DNA of 12,159 nucleotides from Gemmataceae bacterium. GTDB taxonomy: Bacteria > Planctomycetota > Planctomycetia > Gemmatales > Gemmataceae. Made by a program: the position numbers and the translations under genes. The stretch spans positions 1 to 12,159 of the forward strand of contig JADLBT010000421.1 in the NCBI GenBank assembly GCA_020847555.1, in the 5' to 3' direction. The notes below the pieces were generated by a model. The model saw only the letters and a list, made by a program, of their open reading frames with translations. It was not told where the DNA came from and did no database searches. Shown one piece after another: positions 1-6,640 of the stretch (its first letter is position 1; every line of letters starts with the position of its first letter).

Positions 1-1
1 G

Positions 2-163
2 ATCACCGCCGCCGCGCTGCTGCACTTCATTCAGGATTTCGGATCGCCGCCACACACCACCGGCATCAGTGAGGAGTTGCACGGGCAGATGGAGCGCTGG
101 GTGGAGGAGAAGCAAATCACGCTCGCCGGCTGTACGCCGCGCCTGCGCAGGCGAGCCGCCTGC
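2..163 (+). CDS. Possible 3' fragment of an upstream gene, no stop found
   Basis: The frame beginning at base 2 is open from the window edge and has G/C third positions up to about base 160, with a protein-like reading that includes LLHFIQDFGSPP and MERWVEEKQITLAG. After that the third-position bias fades and the sequence looks intergenic. No in-frame stop occurs before the signal-peptide ATG at 266, so the frame formally runs into the WD40 gene. I infer either the end of an upstream gene that lost its stop by a small frameshift, or a chance open frame. The family is not recognised. The - strand here gave nothing better. Confidence 0.3.
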
Positions 164-265
164 ACCACGGGGAAAACGCGCAGACTTTCCCCTGCTCTTT
201 CCCCCTCACTCGGGTATCATGGAGGGCAACCGACTCCTGCCCAGCGTTCGCACCCGAGGCCGAAG

Positions 266-1753
266 ATGCACCGACTCCTGGCCGTATTCCTGGCCGCGCT
301 CCTGCTTTTCGCCCCGACCCCCTCCGCTATCCGGGCCGCGCCGCCGCAGCGCGAGGTCGCGCACAAAAGCCCCGTCTGGGCGGTGGCGTGGTCGGCCGAC
401 GGCAAAACGCTTGCGTCGGGCGGTCAGGACGGCACCGTCATCCTCACCGACGTGGCGTCGGGCAAGGAACTCACCCACCTCGCCCAGCAGGGCGGCGTCA
501 AGGGCGTGGCCCTGTCGCCGGACGGCAAGACGCTTGCCGTGCGCACCGAGCCCGGAACGATCACCCTTCTCGATCCCGCGACTGGCAAGCAGATCAAGAG
601 CCTGACGACCGGCCTGAACCGCTACCGCTCGCACCTGATGGCCTTCACGCCCGACGGAGCCACGCTGACCGCGGCGGGCGTCGGCGAGTGGCTGCGCTGG
701 CAGCACACCCGCGGCGGCGCCAGCGCCAGCCGCCAGGGCAACCCGCCGGCCGATGGCTTCGCGGCCGTCTGCCCCGACGGGAAGCAGGTCGCCTGGGGCT
801 CCCCGAACAAGTTCATCCAGGTCTACGACATGGAGGGGCGGCGCCATCACGCGCTCCGCCCCGGGGCGGCCCGGGCGATTGCGTTCTCGCCGGACGGCCG
901 CTTCCTCGCGATCGGCATGGACGATAAGTCCGTCCGCCTGTGGGATCTGAACGGGAACAACGAGGTGCGCCGGTACGAGGGGCTGCAGCAGTCGGCCGAG
1001 CGCCTCTGTTTCTCCAGCGACGGCAAGGTGCTGGCGGCCCTCGTTTCCGGCGGCCTGACGGTGCGCTTCTGGGACGCGGAGCGCGGCCGGGTCCGGCGCC
1101 AGCTGACCGCCCTGCCGGCCGCCCTCACCGAACTCGCCCTGTCGCCGGACGGCAAGCGGCTCGCTGCTGCCAGCGCGGACGGCAAGGCCCGCATCTGGAA
1201 CGTTGCCGGCCGCGAACTGGAGAGGCCGGCGAAGCTCGTCACGCTCTCGCCGCAGGACCTCGACCGCCTGTGGACGGACCTGGGCGGGGCCGACTACGAC
1301 CGGGCGGAGAAGGCGTTCGTCGCCCTGGGGGCGGCCGAGAACGCGGTCCCATTCCTGCGCGAGCGAGTGCGCCGGGTGGCGATCCCGGATTTCGACGCGA
1401 AGCGCCTGGAAAAGCTGGTGGACGACCTGGACGCGCGGACCTACGCGCTGCGCCAGAAGGCGTTCGTCGAACTGACGAAGTACGGCGAGCTGGCCGAGTT
1501 GCCGCTGCGGAAGCTGCTGGCGAAGGCGCCGTCCGCCGAGGCCGAGCGGCGGGCGAACCAGCTGCTGCAACGACTCAAGGAACCGGCGCTGACGCCGGAC
1601 CGGCTACGGGCGCTGGAGTCGATCGAGCTGCTCGAAGCGCTGAGCCGCCCCGAGGCGCGGCGAGTGCTGGAGGAACTGGCCCGCGAAGCCCTTATCCCGC
1701 GGCTGCGGGGCGAGGCCGCCGAGGCGCTGCAGCGCCTGGGCGGGCATTCGTGA
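266..1753 (+). CDS. Exported WD40-repeat protein with helical C-terminal domain
   Basis: This 495-residue protein begins with a signal peptide (residues 1-25, hydrophobic core LLAVFLAALLLFA, likely cut after AIRAA), so it probably works outside the cytoplasmic membrane. Residues about 33-315 are WD40 repeats, with recurrent (S/T)PDGK turns and strand-end signatures such as VRLWDL (223-228), VRFWD (266-270) and ARIWNV (308-313). About six or seven blades are visible; the third and fourth are degenerate. Residues about 328-495 are a charged, alpha-helical region (from LSPQDLDRLWTDL) that recalls the HEAT-like tail of many planctomycete WD40 proteins. The ATG at 266 is preferred to the in-frame TTG at 77 because the signal peptide starts there. 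The upstream GAGG is a modest ribosome site. It is probably a binding scaffold with unknown ligand. The next gene is separated by a large palindrome. Confidence 0.85.
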   Translation: MHRLLAVFLAALLLFAPTPSAIRAAPPQREVAHKSPVWAVAWSADGKTLASGGQDGTVILTDVASGKELTHLAQQGGVKGVALSPDGKTLAVRTEPGTITLLDPATGKQIKSLTTGLNRYRSHLMAFTPDGATLTAAGVGEWLRWQHTRGGASASRQGNPPADGFAAVCPDGKQVAWGSPNKFIQVYDMEGRRHHALRPGAARAIAFSPDGRFLAIGMDDKSVRLWDLNGNNEVRRYEGLQQSAERLCFSSDGKVLAALVSGGLTVRFWDAERGRVRRQLTALPAALTELALSPDGKRLAAASADGKARIWNVAGRELERPAKLVTLSPQDLDRLWTDLGGADYDRAEKAFVALGAAENAVPFLRERVRRVAIPDFDAKRLEKLVDDLDARTYALRQKAFVELTKYGELAELPLRKLLAKAPSAEAERRANQLLQRLKEPALTPDRLRALESIELLEALSRPEARRVLEELAREALIPRLRGEAAEALQRLGGHS

Positions 1754-1808
1754 GGGCGGGACGGATCTGATACAAAGGATGGGCAGAGGATGAGGTGAGG
1801 GGATTACC

Positions 1809-1879
1809 AAAGCCCACGGGCGGCGTCCCGTGGGCGAAGCGCTGGCGACTTCGCCCACGGGACGCCACCCGTGGGCTTT
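1809..1879. repeat. Nested palindromic intergenic element, copy 1
   Basis: The two 31-bp arms (1809-1839 and 1849-1879) are inverted copies with a single mismatch, around a 9-nt loop. Each arm is itself a hairpin, CCCACGGG - six bases - CCCGTGGG, so the element can fold either as one long stem or as two side-by-side hairpins. It lies between two + strand genes. There is no T-run after it, so a classical intrinsic terminator is not supported. Related elements occur at 6535-6640 and 7517-7598. It is best described as a REP/BIME-like dispersed palindrome; that label is inference. Confidence 0.9.
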
Positions 1880-1932
1880 CGGGGGAGCTTCCTCCGGCTC
1901 AGCCCTCTGTCAACGGCACAAGGGAACCAAAC

Positions 1933-2607
1933 GTGAGTCGCAAGAACCGGGACCGAATCCATAAAGCAACCACCCCGCCGAGCCAGCCCGCCGCGCCGCC
2001 TTCCTTCTCCGGCGTCGGGCCGCTGCTTCTGCTCATGGCCGGCCTGTTCGTCGCTGTGCTGGGCGGCGGGTTCCTCGTCTTCTATCTGCTCCGCAGCGGA
2101 TCTGGGCCGGTCGTTGTCATCGAGACGTCCGCCGGCACCATCAGGGCCGAGTTGTTCGAGGCCGACGCCCCGATCACCGTGAAGAACTTCCTGCGTTACG
2201 TGGACAGGAAGACTTACGACGGCACCATCTTCCACCGCGTCATCCCGAACTTCATGATTCAGGGCGGCGGGTTCGAGCCCGGCGAGGAGATGAAGGAGCG
2301 GCCGACCTACGCCCCGATTCGGAACGAGTCGTACAACGGACTGCGCAACGAGCGCGGCACGCTGGCGATGGCCCGCACCAACGATCCGGACAGCGCCACC
2401 GCGCAGTTCTACATCAACCTTGTCGATAACAAGTCCCTCGACCGCGGCCGGGGCAACCCCGGCTATGCGGTGTTCGGCAAGGTAATCGAGGGCATGGACG
2501 TGGTCGATAAGATCGCCCGCGTCGAGATCGGCCGCCGCGGTCCGCACGACGACGTCCCCCGCGAGGATATCATCATCAAGTCGATCCGCCGCGCCGCCTC
2601 GGAGTGA
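1933..2607 (+). CDS. Membrane-anchored cyclophilin-type peptidyl-prolyl cis-trans isomerase
   Basis: The protein has 224 residues. Residues 1-25 are a basic/Pro-rich cytoplasmic head, residues about 26-53 ([20 protein letters not shown] onward) form one membrane segment, and residues about 59-222 are a complete cyclophilin domain, presumably on the outer face of the membrane, where it would speed proline isomerisation during folding. The hallmark motif [13 protein letters not shown] (100-112) contains the catalytic Arg102, and the substrate-pocket segments [16 protein letters not shown] (146-161) and [16 protein letters not shown] (177-192) are present. The position often taken by Trp is Phe181, as in many bacterial PPIases. 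The GTG at 1933 is chosen because the in-frame extension to 1795 would be translated from the palindrome at 1809-1879, and AAGGGA lies upstream. No convincing promoter was found. Confidence 0.9.
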   Translation: MSRKNRDRIHKATTPPSQPAAPPSFSGVGPLLLLMAGLFVAVLGGGFLVFYLLRSGSGPVVVIETSAGTIRAELFEADAPITVKNFLRYVDRKTYDGTIFHRVIPNFMIQGGGFEPGEEMKERPTYAPIRNESYNGLRNERGTLAMARTNDPDSATAQFYINLVDNKSLDRGRGNPGYAVFGKVIEGMDVVDKIARVEIGRRGPHDDVPREDIIIKSIRRAASE

Positions 2608-2628
2608 CCTTCAGGCAGGAGGAACCCC

Positions 2629-2901
2629 GTGTACGGCAAGCGCCTCGTTCCCCTTCTCCTCCTGGCGGCCCTGACCGCGACCCCGCCGCCCGGCGCCGGC
2701 CAGCCGCCGAAACCGCCTGTCCTCCCGCCCGTCGCGCCCAACCTGGCGCGCCCCGACCAGACGTTCCAGGGACTCGACGGCCCGGGGTTCGCGATCGCGG
2801 CCGGGGACGCCGCCAGCACTCGTTTGGAGCCAGAAGTTAGCGGACCAAACTGCTGTCCGAGCCCGAAGCGTCAGCGAGGGGAAAGACGCCACCTGCGCTG
2901 A
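2629..2901 (+). CDS. Short exported protein, probably a gene truncated by a repeat
   Basis: A strong AGGAGG (2617-2622) sits 6 bases before the GTG at 2629, 21 bases after the cyclophilin stop, so this gene was probably co-transcribed with it. The product begins with a signal peptide (GKRLVPLLLLAALTATPPPG, cut near AGQ) followed by a Pro-rich stretch and GLDGPGFAIAAGDAA. Up to about base 2817 the codons end in G/C; from 2818 the bias collapses abruptly (ACT CGT TTG GAG CCA GAA GTT). The last ~28 residues, including CCPSPKRQRGERRHLR, are encoded by the repeat at 2835-2943. I infer that only the N-terminal part of a longer exported protein is left. What the intact protein was is not known; the GLDGPGF motif would fit the start of a WD40 or beta-propeller protein, but that is a guess. 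Confidence 0.55.
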   Translation: MYGKRLVPLLLLAALTATPPPGAGQPPKPPVLPPVAPNLARPDQTFQGLDGPGFAIAAGDAASTRLEPEVSGPNCCPSPKRQRGERRHLR

Positions 2902-2943
2902 TGCTCAGACGGGATGGCTGCTGCAGCGGTTGGTCCGGTAGTC
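2835..2943. repeat. Small interspersed repeat with CGGACCAA inverted ends
   Basis: CGGACCAA (2841-2848) is matched by TTGGTCCG (2930-2937), and the similarity continues imperfectly on both sides (TTAGCGGACCAAAC against CTACCGGACCAACC read on the other strand). Inside the left end lies CGAGCCCGAAGCGTCA (2858-2873). The same parts in the same order recur at 11927-11975. The element covers the 3' end of the short + strand gene that starts at 2629. Between here and the lipoprotein stop at 3104 I see no convincing gene; a G/C-third-position tendency on either strand there may be a remnant. Confidence 0.6.
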
Positions 2944-3103
2944 ATTGGACCTTGCCGCGCATGTCATCGCGCCGCCGCGCGTCCGGTATTCCTGGACGAG
3001 TTGCTCGGTCAGCGCCCCGAGGCGGACCGGGCCGGCAACACACGCGAGCCGGAGGGCACCACCGGGTGTCCTCCGGCCCGCACGAAAACGATCCGGATTG
3101 TCG

Positions 3104-3475
3104 TCAGGGCAACTTGATTTCCGGCATGCCCTTGCCGCCCAGGCCCTTGAGCATCCCGCCCATCATGGCCTTGGCCATCCGCTCGCCGGCGGCCTTCAAC
3201 TCACCCTCGTACTTCTTGGCCATCGCCTCCTTCTTCTCCTTCGACCAGTCCTTGGTCTTCTTCTCGATTTCCTCCCCTCGCTGCTTGAGCTTTTCCACCT
3301 CCGGTTGGATCTTTTTCGCTTCCTCGGGGTTGCCGGCCGCCTTCTCCATGAGGGTGGCCATCTCGTTCATGATCCCGATCTGCTCTTTCATGATGGCATC
3401 GTCGCCACTCGCGCCGCAGCCGACAAGCAGCGTCATCAGCAAAATGCCGCTACCGAGCACAACTGCCCTGTTCAT
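3104..3475 (-). CDS. Small coiled-coil lipoprotein, hypothetical
   Basis: The 123-residue product starts with a type II signal peptide: NRAV followed by a hydrophobic core and the lipobox LLVGC, with Cys20 as the lipidated residue. The mature part (21-123) is highly charged, rich in Lys, Glu and Met, and predicted helical, with coiled-coil-like runs at about residues 28-100 (for example EVEKLKQRGEEIEKKTKDW). It ends in a Met/Gly-rich segment, MAKAMMGGMLKGLGGKG. The ATG at 3475 is preferred to the in-frame ATG at 3508 because the signal peptide starts here and AAAGGAG lies 6 bases upstream. Its role is unknown; the form suggests a membrane-attached periplasmic protein. It follows the signalling cluster on the same strand, after about 138 bases that include a small hairpin, so it is probably transcribed separately. 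Confidence 0.8.
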   Translation of the reverse strand: MNRAVVLGSGILLMTLLVGCGASGDDAIMKEQIGIMNEMATLMEKAAGNPEEAKKIQPEVEKLKQRGEEIEKKTKDWSKEKKEAMAKKYEGELKAAGERMAKAMMGGMLKGLGGKGMPEIKLP

Positions 3476-3568
3476 CCCAGGCTCCTTTCTCGTATCGCAT
3501 TTGGGCAAAGAAAATCCGCCGACGTTGGCGGTGCGACGCTATGGTAGGGAAACGGTCAGGAGATTACA

Positions 3569-3591
3569 GGGGCGACGGGGTTTTCCGCCCC
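3569..3591 (-). terminator. Possible hairpin terminator after the signalling operon
   Basis: GGGGCG (3569-3574) and CGCCCC (3586-3591) form an inverted repeat with an 11-base loop, 22 bases beyond the stop of the chimeric gene on the - strand. On the - strand the stem is followed by TGTAATC rather than a clear T-run, so terminator activity is only possible. Confidence 0.3.
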
Positions 3592-3611
3592 GGTGTTCTC
3601 CCTCTGGGATT

Positions 3612-3704
3612 GGCTACATCGCCGGCTCGATCTCCGCCGACATCGATCCCTTGCAGCGCGGGATGCCCTTGTCCGGCCCGAAGGCGTGGATCTGGTCGCG
3701 CTTC
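3612..3704 (-). repeat. Direct repeat of the clpS 3' end, distal copy
   Basis: This block is identical base for base to 4409-4501 (93 of 93, offset 797). On the - strand it starts in the codon before the shared Lys, runs through 28 further residues and the TAG stop, and ends 2 bases after the stop. Sequences beyond the stop are unrelated in the two copies. On the other side one mismatch (3705 against 4502) is followed by four more matches. It forms the C-terminus of the 87-residue gene 3614-3877. Confidence 0.97.
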
Positions 3705-3877
3705 GGCTCACCCCACTCGGCCGGCTCAAACGCAAGGCGAAAGTTGATCGTCTTTAACGCCATCAGGTACTCATCAAGAACCTCATGCGTCCTGGCCCAT
3801 TCCCCCCACCGCGCCAGTTTCTCCAGCTCTTGTGGAGAAATGGATACCTTGTAGCGCGTAACGCCATTCTCCGTCAC
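3614..3877 (-). CDS. Chimeric small protein carrying the ClpS C-terminal tail
   Basis: The GTG start at 3877 gives 87 residues. Residues 1-58 (TENGVTRYKVSISPQELEKL, then ARWGEWARTHEVLDEYLMAL and so on) are helical and charged, ending in FRLAFEPAEWGEP. This part is not recognised as a named family but has the look of a conserved small planctomycete protein. Residues 59-87 (KRDQIHAFGPDKG through EIEPAM) are identical to ClpS residues 80-108. The gene begins 4 bases after the STAS stop, with GGGGGTGA upstream as a possible ribosome site, so the two are probably translationally coupled. Since the 29 residues fit the ClpS family and not this head, I infer that the native C-terminus was replaced by a copy of the clpS end. 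The longer in-frame start at 4042 lies inside the STAS gene and is rejected. Confidence 0.7.
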   Translation of the reverse strand: MTENGVTRYKVSISPQELEKLARWGEWARTHEVLDEYLMALKTINFRLAFEPAEWGEPKRDQIHAFGPDKGIPRCKGSMSAEIEPAM

Positions 3878-3881
3878 GGCA

Positions 3882-4373
3882 TCACCCCCGCAACTGTTCG
3901 ATCGCCCGGATCGCGTCATCGAGGGTGACGCTGGTGGCGTCCAGTTCGGCGAGTTCGGCCCTGGTGAAGAGAGGAGGTTCGGGTTCTGCCGTCCCGCTGG
4001 TGAGCAGCGCGCGCAGTTCGACCTCGCTGGCCACGATCGCAAACAGCCTGTCCAGACGAGTTACCGACAGGATCGAGCGGAGGTCCGAGTTGACGAGCAG
4101 GACGATCCGGCAACCGCGTTTGCGGAGTTGCCGCTGTAGCCCCATCAGCGTGCCCATGCCTCGGGAAGAGAGATGCCGCACGTTCCTCAGATCGAGAACG
4201 GCGACGCGGAGAGAAGTCTCGCGCGCGGCCTCCAGGAGGTACGCCAGCAGATCGTCCCCGAGCAGTTGGTCGGCGGTTATGTCCGAGACGCGCTCGCCCG
4301 CCAGCCCCAGCGCCAGCACGCCCTCGGCCAGCTGCAGATCTCCACGCAGCGTAAGACCCTTCGGGATCATCAT
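3882..4373 (-). CDS. STAS-domain protein, anti-sigma factor antagonist-like
   Basis: The 163-residue product contains a STAS domain at about residues 8-122. The core is the strand RVAVLDLRNV (56-65) followed by the phosphorylation-site loop HLSSRGMGTLMGL (67-79) and RKRGCRIVLLV (84-94). In this family the loop serine (here Ser69 or Ser70) is phosphorylated by an anti-sigma kinase and dephosphorylated by a PP2C-type phosphatase; the Asp usual before it is Leu68. Residues about 123-163 form an acidic tail, TRAELAELDATSVTLDDAIR. It acts in the cytoplasm, most simply as an RsbV/SpoIIAA-like switch, and a SpoIIE-type phosphatase is encoded two genes upstream. No anti-sigma kinase is seen. Two adjacent ATG codons (4373 and 4370) make the start uncertain by one residue. 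It lies 37 bases downstream of clpS and 4 bases upstream of the chimeric gene, so is probably in the same operon. Confidence 0.82.
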   Translation of the reverse strand: MMIPKGLTLRGDLQLAEGVLALGLAGERVSDITADQLLGDDLLAYLLEAARETSLRVAVLDLRNVRHLSSRGMGTLMGLQRQLRKRGCRIVLLVNSDLRSILSVTRLDRLFAIVASEVELRALLTSGTAEPEPPLFTRAELAELDATSVTLDDAIRAIEQLRG

Positions 4374-4408
4374 CGCTACTCGCTCCCTGGGGCGGTTCGG
4401 GGTAGGAA

Positions 4409-4501
4409 GGCTACATCGCCGGCTCGATCTCCGCCGACATCGATCCCTTGCAGCGCGGGATGCCCTTGTCCGGCCCGAAGGCGTGGATCTGGTCGCGCTT
4501 C
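4409..4501 (-). repeat. Direct repeat of the clpS 3' end, clpS copy
   Basis: This is the copy inside clpS itself, identical to 3612-3704. Its peptide is at home here: the RDQIHAFG segment continues the ClpS fold, and planctomycete ClpS proteins are known to me with similar RDQIH and CKGSM tails. It is therefore the likely donor. Confidence 0.97.
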
Positions 4502-4737
4502 AGCTCGGCCCGCTCGCGGCTGGTCGTGTCCACGATCACGCGCCCCTCGGTGTGGACCTGCCACGCCAGCTGCAGACCCTTCTCGCGCGGGTGGCCGAAC
4601 AGCTGTTGCAGCATGCCGATGACGTACTCGAAACTGTGGTCGTCGTCGTTGAGCAGCACCACGTGGTACGGTGGCTGCTTCTTGACCTTCTCCTCGGTTT
4701 TCTCCTTCGTCCCCGGCAGGGTGATCGTCTCGCTCAT
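4411..4737 (-). CDS. clpS: ATP-dependent Clp protease adaptor ClpS
   Basis: ClpS binds proteins with destabilising N-terminal residues and hands them to the AAA+ unfoldase ClpA or ClpC for degradation in the cytoplasm. The 108-residue product has a flexible, charged N-terminus (1-20), then the ClpS core: YHVVLLNDDDHSFEYVIGML (24-43) holds the N-degron pocket residues Asn30, Asp31 and Asp32, and AWQVHTEGRVIV (58-69) holds the conserved His62. The C-terminal 29 residues are those duplicated in the gene at 3614-3877. The start ATG at 4737 lies 21 bases after the phosphatase stop, with GAGAGG upstream. Finding clpS between a SpoIIE-type phosphatase and a STAS gene, instead of next to clpA, is unusual outside this group and suggests shared expression. 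Confidence 0.93.
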   Translation of the reverse strand: MSETITLPGTKEKTEEKVKKQPPYHVVLLNDDDHSFEYVIGMLQQLFGHPREKGLQLAWQVHTEGRVIVDTTSRERAELKRDQIHAFGPDKGIPRCKGSMSAEIEPAM

Positions 4738-4758
4738 GATCGTGGCCTCTCGTCTCCG

Positions 4759-6426
4759 TTAGGCGGTCCGTCCGAAGCACACTACCGTGATGTCGTCGTG
4801 CGGCTTGCAGCCCAGGGCGTGCTGCTTGAGGGCGGCGATCAGCCGCTCGCCGATCGCCTTTGCCGTCGTCGGGCCGGCCAGGATCGTGGCCGGGATGCGG
4901 TTATTCGTCTGGAACTCCTCGCCGGCCTTGTTCTTCGCCTCCGTCACGCCGTCGCTGAAGATCGTCACCACGTCCCCCGGCTGCAGCTCGACCGTCACCG
5001 AGTCGTAAGGGAAGCCGTCCGCCACGCCCAGCGGGAACCCGGCCACCTCGAGGGTGGTCGCCTCCTCGATCGTCCCGGTCGCCTTGCGATAGATGAGCGG
5101 CGGCAGGTGCCCGGCGTTGACGAACGTCACCTGATGTGCCGCCGGGTCGAGGACGCCGGCTGCGAGGGTGACGAACCGATCGAGCATGCCGGCCTCCTGC
5201 ATCAGTTCATTGAGCCGGTAGACGGCCTGGGACGGCTCCTTCTCCGTCAACATGGTGAAGCGCGCGTCGGACGATACCTTCGCCATGAGCAGGGCGGCCG
5301 GGACGCCCTTGCCGGCGACATCGCCGAGCATGGCGGCCAGGCGGCCCTCCGGTAGCGGGATGAAGTCGTAGTAGTCGCCGCCGACCTCCTGGGCCGGTTC
5401 GTAGTGGGCGTAGAACTCGTACCCGGCCACCTGGGGCGGCTTCTTCGGCAGGAAGCTCATCTGCACCTGATGGGCCAGTCTCAGGTCGCGCTCCAGCCCG
5501 GCCCGCGCGACCAGGTTCTCGTGCAGCCGAGCGTTCTCCAGGGCGATGGCCGCCTGGCCGGCGACCGCCATGAGGAGCTTGAGATCGTCCTGGGTGAACT
5601 TGCGCGGGCCGCCGATGCCCTGCGTGTCGAGCTGGATGACGCCGAACGCCTTGCCGGTGCTGCGCATCACCAGCGGGGCCGCCATGACGGACCGGATGCG
5701 GCAGTCGGCGATCGACTGGCTCAGGTCGAAGCGCTTGTCGGCGGACGCATCTTCGCTGAGCAGCGCCTCGGCCTTCTCCAGCCCGCGGCGGACGATGCTG
5801 CGGCTGAACCGGGCGTTGCCCTCCTCGCCGGCGCGGCGCGTCTTGACGACGCGCGGCTGCAGCCGTTCGGACCCCTCCTCGCCAAAAATGATGAAGCACC
5901 GATCGGCCTGCTTGAACACCTGGAACAGGTTGTCGGCAATCTTCGGCAGCAGGTCGTCGAGGTTGAGAGTCTGGGTCAGCTCGGCGGTGATCGACAGGAG
6001 AAAGGCGAGCTTCTCGGCCGGCTGGGTTTCGAGGATCTGCTTGCTCGAATGGCTGATGGTCGCCTCGACCGTGCTGGAGCTTTCCTCCCCCTCCTCCGGC
6101 TCGGGCGCCTCGCCGGCCAGGTTCATCGGTAGCGGCGGCATGTCCACGAACAGGAACTCACTGTCGCAGATCTTGATCCGGTCGTTGTTCTTCAGCTGCA
6201 CCCGGGCGTTGATGTCCTGGTTATTCACCCGGGTGCCGTTGCGGCTTTTCAGGTCTTCGATGTAGTGTTTGCCGGCGATGCGCCGGATCATGGCGTGCTC
6301 CCGGCTGACCGACGGGAGGTTGATGATGACGCCGCAGTCGGCGTTCCGGCCGAGGACGACCTTGTCGGCGTCCAGCGAGACGGACGCTCCCTGGTTGGTG
6401 CCTTTGAGGATGAGCAGGTTCGCCAT
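4759..6426 (-). CDS. FHA-GAF-SpoIIE (PP2C-type) serine phosphatase
   Basis: This 555-residue cytoplasmic protein has three parts. An N-terminal FHA domain (about 3-95) carries GRNADC (26-31), SVSREHAMI (39-47) and KSRNGTRVN (60-68), the residues that bind phosphothreonine. A GAF domain follows (about 142-300, with MAAPLVMRSTGKAFGVIQLD). After a linker helix (300-325) comes a SpoIIE/PP2C phosphatase domain (about 335-553). Metal-binding motifs are intact: VGGDYYD (348-354), GDVAGKG (368-374), FSDGVTEA (490-497) and DDIT (544-547). Relatives (RsbU, SpoIIE) dephosphorylate STAS anti-anti-sigma factors, and one is encoded two genes downstream. The ATG at 6426 is chosen because the FHA domain starts there and AAGGAG lies 5 bases upstream; the longer frame to 6741 runs through the promoter and a palindrome. 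The upstream kinase could generate the phosphothreonine read by the FHA domain. Confidence 0.95.
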   Translation of the reverse strand: MANLLILKGTNQGASVSLDADKVVLGRNADCGVIINLPSVSREHAMIRRIAGKHYIEDLKSRNGTRVNNQDINARVQLKNNDRIKICDSEFLFVDMPPLPMNLAGEAPEPEEGEESSSTVEATISHSSKQILETQPAEKLAFLLSITAELTQTLNLDDLLPKIADNLFQVFKQADRCFIIFGEEGSERLQPRVVKTRRAGEEGNARFSRSIVRRGLEKAEALLSEDASADKRFDLSQSIADCRIRSVMAAPLVMRSTGKAFGVIQLDTQGIGGPRKFTQDDLKLLMAVAGQAAIALENARLHENLVARAGLERDLRLAHQVQMSFLPKKPPQVAGYEFYAHYEPAQEVGGDYYDFIPLPEGRLAAMLGDVAGKGVPAALLMAKVSSDARFTMLTEKEPSQAVYRLNELMQEAGMLDRFVTLAAGVLDPAAHQVTFVNAGHLPPLIYRKATGTIEEATTLEVAGFPLGVADGFPYDSVTVELQPGDVVTIFSDGVTEAKNKAGEEFQTNNRIPATILAGPTTAKAIGERLIAALKQHALGCKPHDDITVVCFGRTA

Positions 6427-6431
6427 CTGGT

Positions 6432-6437
6432 CTCCTT
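6432..6437 (-). promoter_or_regulatory. Ribosome binding site of the FHA-GAF phosphatase
   Basis: AAGGAG on the - strand, 5 bases before the ATG at 6426. It fixes the start at 6426 against the much longer open frame that begins at 6741. Confidence 0.8.
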
Positions 6438-6502
6438 CGCGGCACGTCTTGCGGCGCGTCGTAGTCGGAGTCGAAGAGCGTAAGACGTTTATCAATCGGT
6501 GA

Positions 6503-6531
6503 ATTCTACCGGACAGGAGGGCGGGATTCAA
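6503..6531 (-). promoter_or_regulatory. Sigma70-type promoter of the phosphatase-clpS-STAS operon
   Basis: On the - strand TTGAAT (6531-6526) and TAGAAT (6508-6503) are separated by exactly 17 bases. Each hexamer differs from consensus at one or two positions. Transcription would start near 6496, giving an untranslated leader of about 70 bases before the ATG at 6426. The AT-rich -10 stands out in this GC-rich DNA. Confidence 0.7.
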
Positions 6532-6534
6532 GAA

Positions 6535-6640
6535 GGCAGACAGCAGGCAACTAAAGCCACGGACGGCGTCCCGCGGGCCAGGTTCCCAGCACCACGCCCA
6601 CGGGACGTGATCCGTGGCCTTTACCTGCCTACTGCCTGCC
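6535..6640. repeat. Nested palindromic element, copy 2, overlapping the kinase stop
   Basis: The arms 6535-6578 and 6596-6640 are imperfect inverted copies with about seven or eight mismatches and one indel, around a 17-base loop. The inner part is the same family as 1809-1879: CGGCGTCCCG on the left, GCCCACGGGACG and TCCGTGG on the right. The outer part (GGCAGACAGCAGGCAACTAAAG and its partner) is not found in the other copies. The right arm covers the last three sense codons and the stop of the kinase gene; the left arm ends 4 bases from the -35 box of the phosphatase promoter. It could also act as a transcript end between the two genes. Confidence 0.8.

Noticed and set aside
215..220. TATCAT as a -10 box for the WD40 gene
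   Set aside because: No acceptable -35 hexamer lies 16-18 bases upstream.
206..1570. 454-residue open frame on the - strand
   Set aside because: Mirror of the WD40 gene, low-complexity Arg/Ala/Gly reading, no motif or ribosome site.
1809..1879. Intrinsic terminator or CRISPR-like repeat
   Set aside because: No T-run follows the stem, and there are no regularly spaced repeats with spacers; a dispersed palindrome fits better.
2914..3117. 67-residue + strand frame with some G/C-ending codons
   Set aside because: It starts in the repeat and has no ribosome site or recognisable domain; it may be a gene remnant but this cannot be shown.
2901..3854. 317-residue open frame on the + strand
   Set aside because: Antisense to the lipoprotein and the chimeric gene; it begins inside a repeat and lacks a consistent codon bias.
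3925..5355. 476-residue open frame on the + strand
   Set aside because: It runs antisense across STAS, clpS and phosphatase, all well supported on the other strand.
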